The position numbers were made by a program, and so were the translations under genes. This document shows positions 9,411-22,700 of a stretch of 60,000 nt of DNA, piece by piece. Below the pieces are notes generated by a model. That model saw nothing but the letters and a program-made list of their open reading frames with translations. It did no database searches and was not told where the DNA came from. Source of the DNA: Strigamia acuminata (taxonomy: Eukaryota; Arthropoda; Chilopoda; Geophilomorpha; Linotaeniidae); NCBI GenBank assembly GCA_949358305.1, contig OX442314.1, positions 19,649,060 through 19,709,059 on the forward strand. The letters run 5' to 3'. Within the stretch, counting starts at the first letter, position 1; every line of letters starts with the position of its first letter.

Positions 9411-12400
9411 TCAATCCGGCAACAAATTGATGAAAACAGGTCCATTTGCTACATGTTTATTGAATTGAAGAAATCAATTGAAAACTCTTAGTGGAGGAAT
9501 AATCAAATGTAAGGTTCAATACACAGGTGGCAAGAGCCAAACCAACAGGCAAAGGGAGGAGAGAAAAGATTCCTCCTTTCCTCAAGATCCCTCTCTTTCC
9601 CTCTGGCTAGCCTCCTATTCCCCCTCCACCACCAATGTCTCCTTTTTCCTGTATACTCACATGGCTGTGTAGTTTATATTGATCCCCATACAATTGTCAA
9701 GGCCCCTTACTTACTCTTATTCACAAATGGTCCTTGGGTTGTTTATGACAACTTATCCAACTGCTTGCTTTTTATTCATGCGAAAACTTTCACAGTTTTT
9801 AGCTCCGGGTTTTCCAGACAACAAGTTGGCGACTCAGGTAGATATATATACATTTTAATTCTGATACATTTAGCAAAGGGGGAGAGTGTATTGATTTGAG
9901 TCGTGTATTTAGTTGATTGGCAAGTCACCTTGAACTGAATTTAATGGAATTAAGGAGAATTTATGTGCGAGAATTGTTTGTTTGCGGGATTTGCTTTAAT
10001 GATTGTTATTTTATTCAAATGTATAGAATTTATGTTGAGCTTTTTTTCGGATCTGCATTGCAGTGAAAACACACTGCGCAGTTTAATTAATAATTAAAAA
10101 TAAGTCGATATTTTATTTCATGCTCGATTGGGAAAATCTTTTTACACTTGATAGAACGAGTGGACTTTACTGCCGCAACATTTTACTGCTTGTGACATTT
10201 GAGCCGTGTTTGTGAAGCTGTTCTTGAATCAATGGTTTGGGAACAATGTTTAGGGTGTTTAGAATGGAAAAAAGATATCAGAATATCTTCAATCAAAATA
10301 ATCTATTTCTTGTAGGGATGTTGCTGTTTACTGGTAAAAAAGAAGACAGAGACTGATAAAGCCGCTTGTTCGTACAAAACGCCACTACGCTCGATTCGTG
10401 CAAGGTTATTGAGGGGGAAAGTGCAACAAATGCCGGGGAATGGATAAATAGCGAGACTTTAAGACAAGTAAATTTGAAGGGAAGAAAAAAATAGCAATTT
10501 AAAGCAAACATACAACGCAATGTACGCAAGATCTTAATGTCAACTTGTGGTGAAATTTTTAGCACGAATAGAAATTGGCAAATTTTAAAAATGTACGTTT
10601 TAATGTGTTAAAAATGCAAATAGTTGACGAACGAATATTTTCAGCTCGCATGTGCTCCTCGTGTCAGAAATCAAACGAAAAAAGACAATTTGCATTTGAT
10701 GTATATAAGTGGTATCGATTGCTTCATGAATGTTTTAGGCAACATTCAATCAAGATTGTCACACAGTGGCAGTTTTATGGCCCCGCAGCACAGCCCTTTT
10801 CTGGGGCTCTATTCGATCACCTGAAGTAACGTGACTTAATCCATAAGAATGAGTTAAACGAAAACTATTATATGATTGAAAACTACTTTTTGGCGCTATA
10901 AATTCGTCCTAAAACGTTGGGCAAGAAAATGTAGTATTGCAATAAGTGTAGGAAATCATACTTGTTAAGAAAGCGATAAACGTTAATTTCAGTGGAACAA
11001 GGGCCTGGTTTCTGGATGAAATAGGCGAAGGTTTTACATTACAACTTGTGTAAGAGATTCTTAATTGCTTTGCACAGCAGGCAGCCCACAATGGTTTCTT
11101 GTGCATGTACGCTACATAATTGTCTTGGAAATTGAAGAAAATTTAATCCTGCATTACTTATTTGGCCTTGACAACCTTCCCTCTTTCATTCAGCTCATAG
11201 ATATCATTTATATATCCAGGTGCACCTGTTTTTTTTTTTGTTTTTTTTTTTAAATCTATTATTCGTTTTTTCTTGACAGCAAAAAAAATAATGATAAATG
11301 TCTCGATGATGGGTATTAAGAATGTACGCGGAATAATAATTAGAATTCAAAACACACAAGTTTGTCGTCTTCCTCTTCTCTTATTCTTTGATGAGCAGCT
11401 CCACTAGGCTTGAAGATAATAGTGAATTTGCTACTGTATATGCGAGTGGCGCAGTTTGAGAAATTGTCTTATTTGTATCGCAATATGGTTTTGGGATTAT
11501 CAGTCATTGGAAATAATTACACATAATTTGTCCTGCTCAAAAGCCAATTTATTCACTGGACTATAAATCACCCAAAGGCATGGCACGTTGGTCGGTTGAG
11601 ATTAAATTAATTTACAGTTACAAATTGTTGATAAATGAACAAACTCTTGTTTTATATGTGCTTTGTGCTAACTATTGTTTTTGAAATTGTGTGTATTCGT
11701 TGTGAATTAACTGCATAAATCAGTTTATGCCGCGAATGCAATCAGCTGTGAATCTTACTCGAGTAAATCATAAAAATCAATAAATTCAATTCGAAAGTAA
11801 ATCTAGCAGGTACGAAGTCCAAATCGATAAATAATTTTTACAATTTTATAGTTTGCTGAAAAATCGGTAAATCTTAAATCAATAAATCATTCCAACTTAT
11901 TCTTTTTTGAATGTTTGAAGCATTGTAAATCAATCAATTATATTGGCCGGGGAAAAGGTTTAAAATCTGATGCTTTTATTCGGATATAAACACATTCTAC
12001 AAAACGGTTTTATGATTTTTTTCTTAGATCAAGTGGTTTCATTTAAGAAAATGAGAAAAGCAAATGGACATTACATGTATATTTTTTGGTTGAACACAAA
12101 CGCAGAAATATTGGTATTACTCATACGAATTATTAATACAAGACCGACGAGAATTAGTGGTTTTAAATTTCGAAATAGCGGAATCAATCTAATTAAAGAA
12201 ATTTCAAACCTGTACATCATCTCGCATTTCTAATTAGAAATAGGAGACTATGAACTAAATCATGGATTATATCCTCCAGACACGAGTATCAGCTGCTTGA
12301 AAGTGTTTTAATTCTGGAAAGAAAATGACACAAATTGGCTTCAATTTTTACTGGTAAAAATATCTTTTCACTCACAAGAATGAACAACCCTCAGTCCATG

Positions 12401-13042
12401 AACCATGTGGTGGCACTGGAGGACCCCTTACTTCATACATCACACAACCCCTAAACACACACCCCTTCTCCTTTCTTTTATATTTTTTTTTTGCTTGTAC
12501 AAAAGCACAGCTGATTTAGAATGAATGGCAGCGGTATGAATAAAATGTGATTCCAGAGTAGAGTAAGGAGTAATTCTCTTTAAGCGAGGACTGTTATCAT
12601 TATCGATCGCGCTACGGACAAAATTTTTAACAAATTAAAATTGAGTGATTGCAATGACAAAACCAGTTTTGCAAAAAGCTTTAAACGTTAATGATTCATT
12701 TTCAGACTGCTTAATGTAAAAAAAATGCATGTAATAAGGTGAAATAGTTTTTATTTGACCGATGATTTAGTATTTGGTATTAACAACTTGTAAAATAGTG
12801 CATCTTTACGTTGATTCATTTACATAAGGCAAATTAATGCACAATTTTTTTTTGGTATGTAAAAATGCGCCAATTTTAACATGAAAGAAATACTAAATAT
12901 TTTCAACTTGATGTAGACTGTTGGACATCGGTCAATGGTCGTTTTTGCGACTCTACGAACGTAATTTTTGTTACATGTGAAAGGCATGTTGAGTAACGAT
13001 TAGATTTTGTAATTTGAGCCTTGGGAAAAAGCAATTCCGGTG
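9411..13042. other. AT-rich stretch without a recognisable gene
   Basis: I see only short, low-complexity open frames on both strands and T-runs (for example near 11230-11252). Nothing supports a gene. Confidence 0.6.
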
Positions 13043-13060
13043 ATAATAATAATAAATAAA

Positions 13061-13091
<31 letters not shown>
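13043..13091. repeat. (TAA)n-type microsatellite
   Basis: An interrupted run of TAA/AAT units, with about ten perfect units at the right end. Confidence 0.95.
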
Positions 13092-16000
13092 AAAGCGTGG
13101 TAAAAAGTAGATATTTTGTTTCATTCATAATCATTTGCCAATGCAATTAGGTTTGGGTGCAGCAGGCAAGAGCCAGGCTGAAAAGCCATACAGTTATGTA
13201 ATTTATGTTTATGAAAAGTGCCTTGCATAAAAGTGTCATGAATATACTTTCGCTAAAAGTAGGAAACGCAAAGTGATTTATTTTTATTTTTATTTTAGTT
13301 AGAATGGCAAACCCGTTTTTACAACCTAGGAAAAATGTAAAACAAACTGCACGAAATCCAATTTTATTGAAAATTAATCTTAATTTTACTAAAGAATAAA
13401 ACTTTATTAAAATTTGGCATTACGCCTGCACAATTCGAGCCGAACTGTGTTTTGTTCCTTAAATTATTCAACAGCTCGAACGATTTAAAGTAACTCCAAG
13501 TTGTGAGGAAGAAAGAAAAAAAAACTCAGCTTGGGAACAATTATGCATTTAAATATAAGTTGACAGACTGCTCTTTCTGGTGGTCGTCATTAATCAAGTC
13601 AATCCCAAAAGATCTATAAAGCAAGCAACTTTTATATTTATCCAACTAACCTAGGACTTTATTTTTAAACAAAAATGAACAGATGACACCGTTATTTTTC
13701 TAGCAGCAACTAGAAGATTGCTTGACCTTCTCCTTTTTACCCCTATCAGTCATAAATCGATCCGTTTTATGACCCCTTTAAACCCCCTAAGGGACATCTA
13801 TGTCCACCAACTAAACTCTGTTCCTTCTAGAATTCCCCTTACTCATCCTTCATGAAATTTTCTCCAAATTCCACCCACCCTATATGGTGTATACTTGCAA
13901 AGATAGTATAATTAGCCCTAGAGGGGAGAATGAGGGTGGTATTAGTTTATAGAAGTGCTATTGTTCACACCACATCTCTCTCCCTCTCCCTTTCCTACTC
14001 ATGACAGGTTTGAGCCGTGTCCTGAAAATTTTAAATAAAAACAAACAATCGTCATACTACTACCACTAACTGGTGTTTCAGATAAATCATTTTTGATTTT
14101 GTTTAGTTTTTTTCAAGATGCCACAAGAATATAGCATTTGTCTTGTTTTGTGTATAAATTGTTATTTAGTCTGCAAAAATAATCATTTTGAGATCGAATC
14201 AGTGCGTGTGGTGGTTGATCGAATATAATTTTAGACGGGTTTAAAACTTCGATTGTCACGTATTTCATATAAATCAGTTTTAAATGAACGATTTTAAATT
14301 AATTTGTCACTTTTTATGTGGAAGTCATTATGGATTCTTTTTTTTTTTTTTTTTAAATTTATTTAACTATTCAAGTTGTTATCTTTTTTCATCATGATAT
14401 GATGTTTACGTTTAATACTGAATTTATGTTGTCACATGCTGAAAGATTCAATCTTTTTTATATGCTTAGGGGAAAGAAAGCATAAAATTTTCAACATGGA
14501 AAATGTTAATCTAAATATGCGTTGGAAATGTTTCGCAAATATCATTTATTTAGGTACACATATACCTTTTTCATAAAATAAAAATAACTGCCAACTAAGG
14601 GAAGTAACATATCACTTGTATCGCGACTATCTGCCTCGAAAGAAGTCAAACTCAATTATAATTTATCAGGATAAAAGTTTTATATCTGAAAAACATCCTC
14701 GACTTCAAAATTGCTTCGTAATTGTTACGATTCTAACGAAAATCTGAGCAGACTAAAAATTCCTTTCAATTTTTTCTCCTTGTTTTGCATCATCTTTTAT
14801 ACCATCTCCAGCCCAAAATTCACCCCTACACGCCTAGTACCTAGGACACGTTAATTTAATTGCAAATGCGTTTATTGATACGATATTCACGTGTTGCAAT
14901 TCATTATTGTATGATATTGCAAACAAATCCCTGTCTACATGTGTTGGCAATAGAATCTTGTGTGTGTGTGCTCTATACTACACTCTGATCGTTAGGCATG
15001 TTCCACTACGTGTACAGAGGGGTGGAAATTGAAACACACTCACTTTGAACTGGGCACAGGCCGGGAAAGCCACGTTGGACTACTCCTCAAACAGTTAAGC
15101 ACATTGTTGCCATTTAAACCACTTTCCCCTGGATTTTTTTCCAACCAAGCAGCGTGAATAAGAAAAATCACCAACTCTATTTGCACGTAAGTTTCTGCTC
15201 GAGAGTTTTTCCCTTTTTCAACACGTTTGGATTGTGATTGTAAAAATGGACATAAAGGGGCTTGTGAAGTGTTAGTTAGTGTTGTGCAGATAGCATGACC
15301 ATTGGCCTCCACGTGTTTTTATAACACGTGCCAGAAATGAAATTGAGAAGTGGTGGGTGGAGGAGATGCGGCGGATGGTGGTAAAAGGTTGATTTAAGTT
15401 TTAAAGCTTGTTTATTAAATTTGAATCTCTTAGCCACTTTTTGCCTTCCTTTTAAATCCTCGACTGGAGGAAAAGGTAAAGGGATGTGACGATCTGATAA
15501 TTTGCGACAGGATTTCGGTTTAATTTCGATTTTGATAAACAGTGTGCTAGATTTCAGGATGCACAGTTCAAAAGTTGAATCGTGAGGATTAATTTTTAAT
15601 TTTTGTTGGCTCGGTTTGTTTGTTTGTTTGCTGCTAATGTGGAGGGAGGGAGGGATATGAATGGGCTTAAATTGTGTGATAAATTAATACTGTCTTGGGT
15701 TTAAGTTTAATTGGAATGCAGGAGCTAGTGTTTCTTCTCTTGTCGTTTGGGAAGAATTTTAAGAATGACCCAAGAGGTTAAAAATTTGTTTCTTTCTGGG
15801 AAACACAATCACTAATTACTTTAAATCCAAACCATACGGCGAAGAAGGGATAATTAAAAAGGATAAGTTGATCATACTTTGAAGTTTGAGAGAGGGTTTT
15901 TTTTTTTCTTTGGAAATGATTTTTTTGCTTTCTTTGGCTCGTCTTTCTTTGTATTTTTGCTTTTGGTTTGATTTTTCTATTTTTAATTACTGGTTTTCGT

Positions 16001-19000
16001 TTTAAAATTAATCTTTTTGATGGCAAGGCCAATCAATTTAAGTAAAAAGACATTTCATCCTTAAGCTATTTACACCCCATTATGAAATGAGAAATTTTGA
16101 TATTTTCAAATCCGCTAAATTTATAAATAATCTGCCAACTTCCTTTTGTCTGGGAGTGATGCCTTGCAAGGTTTAATTAATGTTTGTTTTACTTGGGTCT
16201 GGTTTAGAATTAAAAATTAGTTATTGACCTCTGTATTAGACGTTAATTAATTTGAATTGAAACATTTGTTTCATCAATGTGTTGTGAAAAGAGTCAATTT
16301 CATGTTGCAACTGCAATCTGATAATAGAGTTAAGTGCAAGGTTTTTATTGATTTCGGATAAAGTTATACAATACTGTACAGAGAATCTCAAGTTGAAACG
16401 TGTACATTTTTATATGCATGAAAGTAAGCATACTCTATACATGTATTTTAACGTAGTCATCAATAATAATTACTGTTTATGTACGGGGAAAAAAGCGGAA
16501 ATTGAAAAATTATTTTGAAATTTTATTTAGTCTATTTTTTGTTTTACTTTATGGACCAACTTGGATCTTACACAAAAACTAGCAGGTGGCCAATTAAAAA
16601 TTGGTACCTGGTGTTTGTTTTTATTTGTTTAAAAGTGCTAAAAATTCTGTGCTTTGTCTCGCGTAACGACTAATGAGTTCTAGAAAATTTGATATTTATT
16701 TATGGGATTAGTAAATTGTCATTACCGTGTGTGAGAGAGCTACAGAATGTGATAAATAATAAATTAGGCGAAAGTAAGTTGAGAGAATTTTTAATTCACT
16801 TAAGAAAGCTTCAGTTTGAGTTAGAAAATTTGGTAAAAGTAGGCTTATATTCAGTTCATCTATACTTTACTTTAGGCTCTCTAAGGGTCTGTCAGTTTTA
16901 AATTAAATATTCAGTTAGCCTAATGGCAATTTCTTGCGTGTTTATTTTGCCCATTTGTGTAAACAATAGCTGCACTCGAAAACTTAAAAACGTCTTAAAG
17001 GAATTTAGTTTGGGGTGGCACATTTTTTTCAAGATTAAACTCACGGGAAACGTGAAAACCTTTTATTTTCGAATGTTTAATAACGAAAAAAAAGGCAGTT
17101 AAGCTTATTAAATAAATAAATAAAATTTCTAATTTAGTTAATGTATGATAATTTGGTACCACAAGTGTTCATACGTCTCGCATAAAGGAAGTTGGTGATA
17201 AGCCTTTGTCATCCAGCAGGTGTATGTGTTTATTGTCTGGGTTATTTGCTTCATTTACATTACGCCGTGTTCTTAAAATTATAGTTTGCCTTAGCTTTTT
17301 CCCTTTATAGAATTAAATAAGAAAATAAATAAATAAATAAATGAAAGGACAATAAAAATAAATAAATATTAAATCACGGCATTTACTATTTATTTTACAT
17401 TCATTGAAGAATCCATTTAAACATATTCTTCCTGCTCGAGTTGCTCTGCTGACCCTGGGACTGCTCTTCACGTTTTTGAAAAGATTTTCTTTCTTCACCA
17501 AACAGTAGGTGAAGGTCAAAATAATTAAACCTAGAGAATACGTCAACAAAATTCTTGTTTCAATTGTTATCTTTAAAAGGATTATTTTATTCTCATTTGT
17601 AGTTGAAACATATACGCACAATTTGAGTCGAATTAATTATTAAACTATATTTCTGTGTTTACGTAATTTGCCATTAATGAATTGAGGTTAACGGCGATTT
17701 TATAGGCAGAACATCATACTTAAAATACAATTTTCACAACCAACAACAATAAACGTAAACGAGAAAAATTCTAAGCAGAAACGGAGGAATTTGCATATTA
17801 CATTACATATAATTTGAATAGGTCACGATCTGTTCTCAATGCGCCTAACAAATACTTAACCTTTTGGTTAGGCTTAAAGTAGTTTCCTAATTGTTATTGG
17901 CAAGTTGTGCGTCGAGGTTGCAGCATGTTGAAGTATTGGTGTGAAGCTTGGCTTTATCTTTTATTGATTTGTTCTCTCTTTAGACTCGGTGAACTGTCCT
18001 CTTTCTCTAACCTTCTAGTAAGTTATGGCAAATGATGCAATTTACTCATCTTCGCTATATGGAGTGTAAACAAGGGTCGTAGTGGCTTAGACAGTGTCGT
18101 AAACAATGTTTTGACTGTATTGTGTGGGTGACTCTATTTCCAGTGTTCAGCTCCGTTCTCGCAGAAATAGAAAGAAGTGAACGATTTATCGCTATACAGG
18201 TGTCTTATTTGGAGCAATGAATTTTTATGTGGGTAATTTTATTGATTGCTGAAAGTGCTTAAAACTTGCTATCCCGCACTAGGCCTATTTGATATTCAAG
18301 ACTATGAGAAATCATTTTGATGTGTTAAATTATGTTCCATGTAAGATATTTTTGATGACATTTTAAATGAGTCGGTTGGAAAAATATTTTAAAGCTTAAA
18401 GCTCGTAGAGGAGCAAAGCCAACAGCTTTAGGTTTAACATTTTAGTGGTTTTACAAGTTGGGGGAAAAAATTGCTTATCAAATTTCAATGGTACGTCAAC
18501 ATTGAGTTTTATCGTTCTGCGCGATTAAAACGCATTGATGAATGAATCGCAGATGTTATTTAATGATTTGCTAGGAAATTGTGTTTGTGATTTGCTTTTT
18601 ATTAATTTTTAATGTTACATAATTTTTAATTTTTTTAAATGTGCAATTCCCCCGTGAATTAGACAGCATTGCAAATGACATTGACAATAGAAGGCAATTG
18701 TGGTTTCGAATTGTATGCAAGTGATAAGGGGAGGGGAATGTTCTTTGTGTATTATCTTTTGCACACTTGGTGATTTGATGTAGTGAATCATGTCAGGGGC
18801 CAATTCCCAATTGAGGACATTATCAACACTTGACTAATTATATTACGAAATGCCATAATGAAAACACTGTTGCAAATAAACGTCACATTTTTTTAAAAAA
18901 AAAGGAAGAAAGAAAAAAAGGAAAGGAAGTCGATAAATCATCCACATGTAACTCCCTCCATGTTATGATAGGCTAAAAAATGGCGAAAAGACTTCATTTT

Positions 19001-19216
19001 TTCTTCTTTCTTTTTTTCAGTTTTTATTTTAATTTGCTGAAAAAAATGTACAATTCAATTTGTAAATTTGAGCCCCTCGTGTGACTGGAGTTTATTTAAA
19101 TGAGTTTATGCAAACAGCAAATGTGTTAAAAATAATTGCTAACAAGTGCTGACTTTTGGACTGCCCTCAGTGTCACTTTCTCGTTTTAATTGCACGAATT
19201 TATTGATTACTTGCAG
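13092..19216. other. Upstream region or first intron of atrophin; no gene recognised
   Basis: AT-rich DNA with T-runs (14338-14354), short TAAA-type runs (17110-17125, 17325-17342) and a small imperfect inverted repeat at 16583-16612. Because a 3' splice site at 19214-19216 precedes the first coding exon, this stretch is probably intron, with a non-coding first exon and promoter somewhere to the left. I could not place that exon. Confidence 0.5.
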
Positions 19217-19358
19217 ATACACTTCAATTAATGGATATATCGTCGGTGATAGTGGAGATTAATGATAAAGTGCCCATGTCTGCTATCCTACCACATGTCT
19301 TATCTTCACAACGTGCTCATTTATGAGAAGAACAAATGTTGGAGTGTTTTAAATTTAA
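19217..19358 (+). promoter_or_regulatory. Putative 5'UTR part of the first coding exon, with upstream ORFs
   Basis: A 3' splice site (GATTACTTGCAG, ending 19216) would begin the exon here. In-frame stops sit directly before the chosen start at 19359, so coding cannot extend upstream in this frame. The leader holds a 31-codon upstream ORF (ATG 19231 to TGA 19324-19326) and a second ATG at 19335 whose short frame overlaps the main start. Both could reduce translation. If transcription instead starts inside this stretch, the splice site is irrelevant. Confidence 0.4.
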
Positions 19359-19725
19359 ATGCCTGTAGAAACAAGAAAAAGTGAGGATAGGAGGCAGATG
19401 GCTGACGGCACGAGCAAGCACATGGTGACTAGGAATAATAGTAATAGCAACAATAACAATAATACCAATAACAGCAACAAACAAACAGAGACTAGCGTGG
19501 TGTGTAAATCAGGAAAGAAAGCAAAGCTTCGTCGACATAGCGAACCGAGTGATTACCAAGACGAAGACGTAGCTAATTGGTCTAAAAATAACATTGTTGA
19601 AGATGTGTTATTCGACTCTGGGTGTAGAAATGGATCGGCTGTGCGAGGACGAGCAATAAGGAGATTTTCAGGAGAGTACATCTGTTATGTGTCCGTAGGG
19701 GAGAAAGTCAAGTATAAACCTGGAG
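19359..19725 (+). CDS. RERE: Atrophin coding exon 1 (N-terminus, start of BAH)
   Basis: Encodes residues 1-122 plus the first base of codon 123, ending at GGAG|GTAAGG. Residues 26-40 are mostly Asn and Ser, encoded by an AAT/AAC/AGC-rich tract; 50-60 is a Lys/Arg patch that could be a nuclear localisation signal. The last residues ([18 protein letters not shown]) open the BAH domain, at the place where vertebrate RERE has a similar SYITEDDVVYRPG run. Confidence 0.92.
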
Positions 19726-22700
19726 GTAAGGAAACTTGTATTTGCTTATCATCTTTCGCGTCACTTGAATTTCGTATGTGGATGTGTGGGTGTGATCGAG
19801 TTTTTACCTAACATATGCCACTTGAATGCAAATTTCAGCGTGATGATTTACACCACATCATGCGACTCGATTTAACCAATCACGGGAATAATCTTTATTG
19901 CACTTGGGTGCAATTGTGGCTAAAATTTTAGAGTGATTGACAATGAAGTTCAAGCGCATGGGACAGCAATAACAACAAATCACGCTTTTTACGCTCATTG
20001 GAGTAATATTGTACTGGACAACCAAGAAATGAGAGAGGGTGGAATGTAATGTGGCTGCAATAATGGTTTTGGCAGGCCATGGGACATAATTTTATGCAAT
20101 ATCGTATAGGTACAGTCGTGGACAAAAAAAAACTTCCCTTCAGTTTAGCTGTTTTAAGTTTATCTACCAGGTGGCATAAAAATCCATTGAGATTTAATGA
20201 CATCAATCCTGACTTGGACTTACAGCTGAACAAAAGGGAAGTTTTTTTGGTCCACAACTGTACTCAAAAACATCAGAATTTTGATAATTTTCGTAATTAG
20301 ATATTTTCACATTAGTGATGGAAGTTAATTGCATTATGCTGTAAATGAAATTAATCTATTTCCATTCATTTGCCGATAAAGACAATTTAAAGGCAAAATT
20401 ATTTAGACATAGATGAGGTAATCAGATAAATTTTTGGAAAAATAAGGTTTGTTAACGAAATTTAATCTTCCATATGATTTTGTCATTGATTTATTTTTAC
20501 TTATCTTTTCCGGTAGTTTTTTTTTTGAAATGACGTTTTGAAAATCAATATTTAAGTTTCTTATTCACTAAATAAGCATTACGTCTTAGATTTGCATTCG
20601 ACCCGTTTATTGTAGGTTTAACGAACGTTAATACGAACAATTATTTATTAATTGAACGTGTAATTGAGAGGTACGATAACAATATTATCAAATGATCAAT
20701 GTCTTAATGTATGTACACTTTTATTATTTGTTTTAATGAGTTAATTAGCCTATGTGTTTTGATTTATGCGCCGCGATCGCTTTCAATTTATTAACAAGCC
20801 GACAAACATGCAGTTACGACTTGAATGACTGTTCAATCGTTGCACGCATGTGCGCCGTTAGGGAATATTTGCAGAATTTGTTTATTTTTGAAATATTGAA
20901 ACAGAAAACTCGGAATTCCATTTGACTTGCGAAAATTATTTGTATTTTATTTTTTTGTTCTAAAAAAAAGAAAGAAAAAAAAGGGAACAGCACTCCTTTT
21001 ATCTTATCTCTAAATCTTGGAATTTCGCGATCTTCCGGTGATGTCATTGGTTCATTGCTCAGGATATGAAGGGTTAAATCATGTATTACGACTATTAAAC
21101 TAACGATTGGATAACTGATTTAAATTCGAGCCAAAATAAAAAAAGTAATTACAAATTTGAATGGAAAATAGATTAGAGATGTAAAATAAATTCCCTAATT
21201 TGTCGAGCATTTTCAACATTAATGAATGAGATGTAAATTTCTTTATGAAGTTTTAAAACGGCATATGGATGACCTTTTGAACCCCAAATGCAGATCTAAT
21301 TAACACCTTTACACGCTTGAAGCTGATTGAGGAAGATAGGGACAAAAGAAGGGAGAGGCTTCCCTGCTACACAAACCAAGATGGAGGGACGAGAGGAAGA
21401 AATGGATGTGTAAATTTGATACCCAAGTGGTGGTTCCTACCCCCTGCCACCCTTTTCAGTAGGGGGCAGTGATTCAACCAGCCTTGATTCCTGCTGACTC
21501 ATTCCAGGGGTGGGTTGCTTGTGGTTAAATAGTAAACCCTCCCTCTTTTCTCTCTTGTGAATGGCCTCCTTCCTTCATCTAGCACTGTAATTTATATTTA
21601 AAACTGATTAGACCTTTTGGGATTTGAAATTTACAATTACTAGGGATTTATTAGGCTCATATTATGCTTGGAAAGATGGTAGATAAAAATAATAATCACT
21701 CAGGAGCGAAAAATGCACAGTTTTGGCGTTTTGTGTAGAGAATTGTAATTAAATTTTTGTCTTTAACTTTTTGTTTGTTTTGAAAATGAGATTAATATTT
21801 TTTAAAAGGAAAATGGAAAAGATGAATTTATCAGGATTAAATGAATTGAAATTTGAAGGAATGATTATGTTTTAAATCATTTTTGATTGCCGTGATTAAT
21901 TGATGAACTTATTAGAAATGATTTTGCTATTTTCTTTCTGCTCTGGTTGAGAGAGAGAATGTGGGTTGGAAAAAGGCAGCAAATTTCTGACTGTTTTTGT
22001 ACATGATGCATGAAATTTCCTCATTTGTTGTTGGATGGCTTCTTTTCCTGTTCTTGTCTGCAAAATAAATTACCTTTTGTTGTGTGAATAAACTTTGAAC
22101 AATAAATAAAAAAAAATAAAAAAAGGGAAGAAAATTTACAGTTGTATACAAAGCACTTTGAAGAAAACAAATGTAATCATGAATTTAAATAAATACTCGG
22201 TATATGTTAAAGGATGAATACATTACAGGCTTAAATTATATATGCCCAATTTTTTTTTCGGGTTTCAATTCCGTAATGTGTTTTCAAATTTATGTCGTTT
22301 CAAGTTGTTTCAACTTGAATTATTTTGTAATTTAGAATATTTTCCAGATGCCCAAACGAAGTTTTTTAAAGAAATTTATGAGTATATTTCATGTAGACAT
22401 GTTTTAGTGAACAAAAACAGAAGAAAAAAGAAGTCTAAAGTTCATATTACATTTTAGAATATTTTATATTGAAGTATCTAAAAAACAAAAAAAAATTTAT
22501 TAAGTCAATACATTTTTAATATACCGTATTTTAACGATTAAGAGCCGCGGCTCTTATTCAAAACTGCCATTTTTGTCAGCAATTACAATTTTGGTTTTTC
22601 ATTTGTTACATTTGATGTCTGAACGTCACGAACGAAGCGTACGTTCATCGTTCATGAGGTTAAATACGGAAACAATAACGTATTTTTGCAAAAATACGGT

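Noticed and set aside
12903-13124. Leu-rich minus-strand frame resembling a membrane segment
   Set aside because: The Leu run is the TAA/AAT microsatellite read on the other strand.
17313-17621. 102-codon minus-strand frame
   Set aside because: Ends in a low-complexity AT-rich run of Ile/Tyr/Phe codons; no domain and no coding bias.
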